From: Macropodus opercularis
Taxonomy: Eukaryota; Chordata; Actinopteri; Anabantiformes; Osphronemidae
Direction of reading: 5' to 3'
Assembly: GCA_030770545.1 (NCBI GenBank)
Contig: CM061090.1
Coordinates: forward strand, 11,549,501-11,613,500
DNA length: 64,000 nt
The first letter of the stretch is position 1. Each line of letters starts with the position of its first letter. Positions 58,101 through 64,000 of this stretch are shown one piece after another. The position numbers and the translations under genes are program-made. Below the pieces are notes generated by a model. That model saw nothing but the letters and a program-made list of their open reading frames with translations, was not told the DNA's origin and did no database searches.

Positions 58101-60432
58101 TTACATCGTGTACATCGTGACTCATACGTAAATTAAAATGACAACCTGCTAAATGCTGAGCAGCCCAAGCTACTGTCTTGCGTAGATGTGACGGGGACCA
58201 GCTGTTGAGGACTTGGGCTGGACACAGAGCTGTCAGTGTGTCGCTCAGTGTACCGTTACCTCCGCTGGTCCCATTACACAACGGTTGTTACAGCCTGTCA
58301 TCTTTAAAGTTTACTGCAGGGCTTCATTTGCATTTACATTTGAGTATTATCAGATTGAGGCCCTGCAGACTCAACTGATTCATTGTCTTTGCTGGGTTGA
58401 GCCACACCTGCTTTTGGACTAGCTGAAAATGAAAAGACACACACCTGTACTAATGTTGGAGGCTCAGTGGTTTCTATCACCGGCATCTCTCTGCCTCCCT
58501 CTTTCAGTACTGTTTTGTCTGTCACACACACACACACACACGGTTTCCAACCCTGTGGAGGTGGATTGTTTGAGGAAGGCAGAGAGCTGGTGCTGCAAGA
58601 CAGTCTGGTCAGGCAGGTTTAACTGTAATGGTAATGTATGTGTGTGTCTGTGTGCGTGTTAAATAAGCCGCTCAAACAATGGGCCAAACATGTGCACGCC
58701 CACGCCTACACACACGAATGGAGCCTTGCGTGTTTGCTAATTAAGAGATTGTGCAAATATGAAGTGCTGCAGGTTGTCCGCCTGTTGTGACATTCTGTGG
58801 TACAAAAATACTCTAGCTTTGTTTTTTCTGTGGTTGCTTAGTGGTTTCAACATGTTCTTCTTTACGCTAACTATATTTTGAGACAAGCTTTGGAACAGGA
58901 AAGTGTCACTAACTTCCTCTCTGTCTCTTCTTTTAGTCTCCATCTTCCCTCCGTCCGTCCTGATGGAGGCTGAAGCCAGCCCGGCTGAGGCCACGCCGCT
59001 CTGCCTCACCAAACACTCTGTCTCTGAGACACAAGCACACGCCGAGCTGCCGTCCAGCACGGTGTTAGGCCAACCACAGAGCCCGATGGCATTGGCAGAG
59101 GGGAGGTCAGAGGTCAGGAGGAGGTCGCAGGGCAGCTCCATATATGTCCGATCCAAAATCAAGGTGAGGAAATAAGCATAAGGATTTCAGTGGCTTTCTA
59201 CTCAGAGCACCTAATGCTAAATGGAACATTTGTAGAGATATGTTATGTTTTCATATCGGCCAATATTTCTATTAGAGTGACATTAAAACTTACATAGTGG
59301 TGAAAATCCAATTTCTCCCCACAGGTAACTACAGGCGAGTTGCCCTCCGATCCTTGTCCTCTTCCTCTCTCGCTTCCTCCCATCCCCAGCCCACCATCCC
59401 CAGCCGCCCAGCCCAGTCTGATGCCACCGGCTATGACGTCAACCCCTCCCGCTACAGAGATGGCCTCCACGATGACCAGTTCCACAGGTCAAAGTCAGAG
59501 TTCGTCTGCAGCGGGGACAGCAGGAGGGTTTGCGTGTCAGGTATGCCTACAAGACAGGAGCCACAGTCCACATCCACTGTGTGCTGAAGTATCTGATTTT
59601 AGGAAGATCTCTGAGTTGGTTGTACATTGCAAACGCAGAATTACTGCCTTTATTCGTCTCAGTGGCTGATTGATGTGTGTTTCCACAAATGTGCGAACAA
59701 GCAAAGTAGTGCACCCACTAAAGGCAGTAAAGGAGAAGTAAATGTGAACAGAACAGGATGTAAAATCTTCACAAAAGCCATTATGGGGAAGGAATTAGTC
59801 CGTCTGTTACTTACTTTACTGTTGTGATGGTGCAGCAGTGAAACAGTGCTGACCGTTCTGTGACTGTGCAGGTTTGTCAGAAGACGTTCCAGTACCAGCG
59901 CATGTTGAACAGACATGTGAAGTGTCACAGCGAGACCAAGCGGCACCTGTGCAGCTTCTGCGGCAAAGGCTTCAATGACACTTTTGACCTCAAGCGACAC
60001 GTCCGCACACACACAGGTAGAGACACGTTCGCTCACGCAAACACGGGTGGTGAAGTTCAAGAACGCTGCTGACGATGTTTCTATTCTACAGGAGTGCGTC
60101 CGTACAAGTGCACCCTCTGCGACAAGGCCTTCACCCAGCGCTGCTCGCTGGAGTCCCACATGAAGAAGATCCACAGCATCACCCTGAAGTACGCCTACAA
60201 GGAGCGACGCAACAAGCTGTACGTGTGCGAGGAGTGCGGACACACGGCGGGAACGCAGGACGAGCTGCTGATCCACCTCCACTCGCTTCACCCCGACAGC
60301 GCCCTGCTGAAGGGCAAGGCTGCGAGGAGAGTAGGAGGAAGAGGAGCGGGAGAAGACAGAGACGGGGGGTCCGCACCGGGTTCCCCTCAAGGAGGAGACA
60401 GCGACGACACCACTGGATCAGCAGGGCAGTAG
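55137..60432 (+). CDS. ovol1: OVO-like zinc-finger transcription factor
   Basis: A repressor of the Ovo family that acts in the nucleus in epithelial and germ-line differentiation. Five exons: 55137-55236, 58937-59163, 59325-59540, 59872-60016, 60092-60432 (TAG); phases fit, 342 residues. The N-terminus MPRAFLVKKTNASPGKRNW is the SNAG motif followed by the conserved Ovo box (WSELPDHKRGDVYIP, completed by VS after splicing). The middle is serine/proline-rich and poorly conserved. Four C2H2 fingers follow: CQVCQKTFQYQRMLNRHVKC, CSFCGKGFNDTFDLKRHVRT, CTLCDKAFTQRCSLESHMKK, and a fourth CEECGHTAGTQDELLIHLHS. The stretch YAYKERRNKLYVCEECG between fingers 3 and 4 is typical of OVOL1. Finger 1 is split by intron 3 directly after its first cysteine pair has begun. 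The tail is acidic and glycine-rich. Intron 1 is 3.7 kb. Confidence 0.93.
57153..57217. repeat. 18-bp tandem repeat, 3.6 copies
   Basis: AGATTAGACTACGTTTAG is repeated perfectly three times and then partly (AGATTAGACTA) in ovol1 intron 1. A small minisatellite. Confidence 0.9.
58523..58542. repeat. (CA)n microsatellite
   Basis: A short pure CA repeat in ovol1 intron 1. The rest of this 3.7-kb intron (55237-58936) shows no other recognisable feature. Confidence 0.85.
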
Positions 60433-60782
60433 ACGAGATGAGCAGCCACTCGTTCAGGGAGCTGGATGAAGGATAGATGGACGCGTTTACACATGGGAGT
60501 ACTGTAATGACGCAAGTAGAGGAATGATGAAATGAAATACTTTATGTATATAAGTGTGCATATTTATAAATGGATGTGTGCATGGATGAGGGCGTGTGTG
60601 TATATAATGATGAGTACTGTACAGAAGACAATGCACCAAAGAAGTTCATGACATTAATAATATATTTTTTATTGGGACTGTGATGTGGATGTGCTCGTTC
60701 ACATATCCTGCATATACCTGCATGTTTCTGCTATTATATTGCTTCTGAACGTTACCTGTGGGCCTTTTTGTAGAGCGCAAAC

Positions 60783-60788
60783 ATTAAA
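60783..60788 (+). terminator. Possible poly(A) signal of ovol1
   Basis: ATTAAA, the second most common signal, 351 bp after the ovol1 stop, followed by a T-rich stretch at 60842-60853. No AATAAA lies closer in a better setting. Confidence 0.45.
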
Positions 60789-60859
60789 TACTTCACTCAT
60801 TCATTAAAATGAGTAATATATTGCACAAAGTGAAACGTCTTCTCTTTTTTTTTGTCTAC

Positions 60860-61960
60860 TTACTGAGCTGTTTGGGGCGTAAATGGAGCGAGGCACGATG
60901 AGGCTGCCTGTTTTAAAATGAACGCTTCCAACCAACTCTGATCAACTGTTGCTCTTGAATTTGTCCAAATGCATCATAAGGCTAAGATGATCTGAGCTGG
61001 AGCATTTTATCTATTACCTTTACTAATTAAATAATATTTTCACTGTATTTAGCATCTGAGATAACAGAAGGATATTTAATAATGCCAACCACTCTTTATG
61101 ATGGCGCTTCCCAAGCTATCGTCATCTCAATGGAAAACGTTCCATCAGTTTCACAACTTGTGACTGATGAAGATGAAAACTCTAGTAATCGAGGATCAGC
61201 CTAAAGAAGATAAGGCTCCTTCATTCATGCTTTGTTTGTGATGGTTAAGAAGCAATAATAAAAATTAAATACACACCTGAAAGCTAGAGTAGGAATAAAC
61301 TAAATGGATGATATGCAGAAATCATTAATTCATGCAGCGTTTCCAGAGCTGATCTTCACGGGTTTGCAGCCAGTGTAGGCAGACTTTTAAAGCTAGTAAA
61401 ACACAACATTATTGTTCAATACATTGGCCAAAACACTGCTACTACTAGATGTTGACTGTGTTTAAGCATCTTTCAAAAGACTGACTGAATAATGCTTCAC
61501 GCTGCCACTTCACATGCTCTGTCAAGGCGCACAAAAGGCAACTGTTATGTCTGTGTGTGTTTAGGAAAAACACAAGTTGCAACTGGGAGGGTGAGGTTGG
61601 ATTCCTGGTCTCTGTCGGGTCTTGTTGGAGGATTCCAACAGACTCCCTTCACCCTGGGGATAGAGGGAGGTGGATTCAGGTGACAGCTGTATAACGGTCT
61701 GTCCGGTTAACTGGCTGTTAAGAAAGGCTGAGAGCTGTGGTTGTTGACACCACCCTGCTGACGACTAAAACAAATCAGGTACAGTTACATCAAATGTCAA
61801 CCCACACACGTGCAATAGGAGACGCCTTTGCTCGTGTGCATTTGGGGACAGAGTTAGGGTTAGTTTAGTGATACTGTTCTACGCGATTGCTGTTTTTGAT
61901 TTTCTGAGGTAACTGTGATTTTAGGTTTATCAGCATGTACATGTTTAGTCAGAACCATAG
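60860..61960. other. Spacer between ovol1 and mus81
   Basis: About 1.1 kb in which I see no gene, RNA or named repeat. Confidence 0.4.
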
Positions 61961-61963
61961 AAT

Positions 61964-62390
61964 GATAGATAGATAGATAGATAGATAAGACTTTATTAAT
62001 CCCGCAGTGGGGAAATTCTGGTGACCCAGCAGCAGCAAGAGAAAAAAAAAACAGTTGGAAAAAAATAAAGAGTAAAAATATGTTATGCATTATATACAAA
62101 AGAAAGACAAAAAATGTACATATCTCACATAAACATAAAGTGCAAAAGTGCCGAATGAAAAAAACATTAAAAAAAACCAAACAAAACAACATACATGTAA
62201 ACATGGGCACCGCACGGCACACATCACACTATGAACACGCTTTACAGTCATGTTGGTGTGTTGTGGAGTCTTATAGCCGTGGGTAAGAAAGACCTCCGGT
62301 AGCGCTCAGTCCTGCACTTCGGGTGCAGCAGTCTCGCGCTGTGCGAGCTGCGTTGGTCCTCCACGGTTTGGTGCACGATCTGTGACTAAA
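61964..62390 (-). repeat. (GATA)n tract and LINE-type 3' tail
   Basis: A GATA microsatellite (61964-61987) is followed by ACTTTATTAATCCCGCAGTG and GGGAAATTCTGG. Further on come GGTAAGAAAGACCTCCGGTA and GCGCTCAGTCCTGCACTTCG. This is a common fish retroelement 3' end, inserted in minus orientation with the GATA tract as its tail. Clade not certain (CR1/Rex-like is likely). Confidence 0.6.
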
Positions 62391-62599
62391 AGAGATGATT
62401 CAAATTCATGACTCCTTCTCGTGACTTTATGCGGAGTTTGTATGAGTTTATAAACGCCTTTAAATCACGCGTTTAGTTTCTTGCTTAGCGATTCATCTGA
62501 TGCTTCATATTATCTTGAGTACTGACGTCTGTGCTATTACTAGCTCCACCGCTAGGCGTCGCTGTGGCCACTGACGATCACGTGACTTCTACCAACACG

Positions 62600-62663
62600 G
62601 AAGTGTAGTTTTGTTTTTTTTTCGAAAACAAGGCGCCAGTTGTTGGAACTTTACAAGGGCAAG
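62600..62663 (+). other. Probable non-coding first exon of mus81
   Basis: CGAAAACAAGGCGCCAGTTG... ends in GCAAG|GTAATA at 62663, a usable donor. The coding exon with ATG at 62826 could follow an acceptor CCAAAG (62818-62823). The start is not visible, and direct transcription through to the ATG is possible instead. Confidence 0.35.
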
Positions 62664-62825
62664 GTAATAAACCCTGGCACGTGCATAGTTTAGATCACTG
62701 TTAGCTCACTGTGTTTAATCCCGGTATGCTAACCTGAACGGAGCCCGTCCGGGCTGAAGCTGGGTCTGTTTGGGGGATGCCGCGTGTAATTACCGCTCTA
62801 TTTGTTTATCGCTTGATCCAAAGGG

Positions 62826-63759
62826 ATGTCAGCTTCGGAGCCGGCCCGGCTGGGTCGGAAGCGCGGCCTGCCCTCCTGCCCGAACCCGCTGTTCCTCAAG
62901 TGGCTCACCGAGCTCCGAGACGAGGCGAAAGCGAAAGGCCTGAAGACACAGTTCACCTACCAAAAGGTAACGACGGGGCCGCTCAACACCTGCTCCAGCT
63001 GTTAACCAACAGCAAAGCTCGCACGTGGAAGTGAATGGAGAGCAATGATTACAAGACACACTTTAGAAATGTCCAACCCATCGGTTAAAACAACAGTAAA
63101 AAGAATTTGATGTCAACACATCTTCCATAACCATAGCCGTAACATTCAGAGACATAAGAAGAGCGACTGCGTTTTCATTTTGGACTTCCGCAGGTTTCCA
63201 TGTGGTGTCTGTGTTTCCCTTTTCCCCAGGCCATCAACTCTTTGAATAAATATCCGTTACCTCTGCAAAACGCCAAAGAAGCAAAGATCCTCCAGAACTT
63301 TGGAGACGGCATTTGTAAAATACTGGATGAAAAACTGCAACGTTACTACAGGGACAATGGTAAGAAGTGGTGGAGTCACAGACGATCGCATTAACATACT
63401 AACTCATGGATGTTGGGATTTAATGGAGCAGTTACCAGGACAATCATTCACAACAAAACCAGTGAAAGGTTACATTTAAATAAGGAGGCAGTCAAAATGG
63501 AAAGAAGGGTCAACATAAACTTTTATACAAGATGGCAAAGTAGTGATGATGGAAAATATTGAAAAGTCCAGACAATGTCGAGGAAACGGTCAGAAAGTAG
63601 CAACATTTAAAAATAGTAATAGTAATTAGTCTACATACAATATTACCATCTGTTTTTATCACCTTCCCTCCAGGACCAGAGGCTCCTGTCCAGTCTCTCG
63701 CTAATAGAGCAGCCCCTGCTGGCAGAGCAGATAACAACAGCATGGCTCCCTCCAGAAAG
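62826..63759 (+). CDS. mus81: MUS81 structure-specific endonuclease, 5' part of gene
   Basis: MUS81 is the catalytic subunit that with EME1/EME2 cuts branched DNA (stalled forks, Holliday junctions) in the nucleus. Exons in the window: 62826-62966, 63230-63359, 63674-63759; the gene continues past 64000. The N-terminus MSASEPARLGRKRGLPSCPN is followed by PLFLKWLTELRDEAKAKG and, across the first splice, QKAINSLNKYPLPLQNAKEA and KILQNFGDGICKILDEKLQR. This is the N-terminal helix-hairpin-helix domain that binds SLX4. The third exon begins the low-complexity linker. The nuclease (ERKxxxD) and C-terminal HhH domains lie outside. The start is supported by the LGRKR(G/P)LP(S/A)CPNPLF match to the vertebrate family. 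Confidence 0.93.
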
Positions 63760-64000
63760 GTAATGAGAGTGTGTAATATATTAGTGACATACAGTAGTGT
63801 GTCCGAGTTTGTCTCATTGTGCACAAGAGCCAGAGCAGTGTCAAGCACGTACACATGAAAAACACCTGAGACACTTGCATCTAGAAGAGCAGGCGTTTTC
63901 AGATTTTTCATTTTAAAAAGTCTTAATTTGGCTCCAGTTTCACCTTGTGACTGTTATTGTGTTTTGTCTTGAAAACCTGTGTTTAATAATGATCCATCTT

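Noticed and set aside
58737..59162. 141-residue minus-strand open frame
   Set aside because: It overlaps ovol1 exon 2 in antisense and has no splice or family support.
59659..60390. 243-residue minus-strand open frame
   Set aside because: It is the antisense shadow of the ovol1 zinc-finger exons and has no family resemblance.
1..64000. tRNA, rRNA, CRISPR arrays or prokaryotic operons
   Set aside because: Nothing with the needed structure was seen. Gene structure throughout is that of a spliced vertebrate genome.

Overview
The window is nuclear DNA of a ray-finned fish, most likely a percomorph teleost. The genes have many short introns with GT/AG borders. Between and inside them lie teleost-type transposons: Tc1-like, hAT-like, L2, Rex1-like and RTE-like LINEs, and an LTR element. 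The proteins match vertebrate families. There are no operons, no prokaryotic signals, and no recognisable RNA genes or CRISPR arrays. All exon models were made by hand from reading frame, splice sites and family resemblance; none has transcript support.

Layout. (1) 1-1576, +: the 3' end of tkfc (triokinase/FMN cyclase). (2) 4259-10462, +: a 20-exon gene for a Sec23/24-like zinc-finger plus vWA protein of the kind named 'circularly permutated Ras protein 1-like' in fish. (3) About 10.5-14.5 kb: a gene-poor spacer with old LINE pieces. (4) 14564-22621, +: an apparently intact 15-exon TRIM (RING, B-box, coiled coil, PRY-SPRY), with a LINE of about 2.6 kb in one SPRY intron. (5) About 22-52 kb: a tandem array in which a block made of the last TRIM exons and a convergent cmas gene (CMP-sialic acid synthetase, - strand) is repeated. 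Copies 1 and 2 of cmas have open 8-exon reading frames. Copy 3 has lost two splice acceptors, copy 4 lacks its 3' end, and copy 5 is only an exon-1 scrap. Each unit carries different transposon insertions. (6) 55137-60432, +: ovol1, a SNAG and C2H2 zinc-finger transcription factor. (7) From 62826, +: the 5' end of mus81, which runs off the window.

The most interesting region is the TRIM/cmas array. Copy 2 of cmas has a 1.9-kb palindromic (foldback) element about 60 bp upstream of its start codon. One arm of that element contains a near-identical 183-bp piece of cmas exon 1 plus 5' leader. The same gene carries a Tc1-like element placed right at a splice donor, with two L2 copies nested inside it. 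Sequence variants are shared between copies in conflicting ways, which points to unequal crossing over or gene conversion. The clear target-site duplications and paralogous empty sites let several insertions be ordered in time.

Functionally these are ordinary single genes: triose/flavin metabolism, a secretory-coat-like vWA protein, a ubiquitin ligase, sialic acid activation, epithelial transcription control and DNA repair. tkfc, ovol1 and mus81 are, from memory, also linked on one human chromosome arm (11q), so part of the order may be old synteny.
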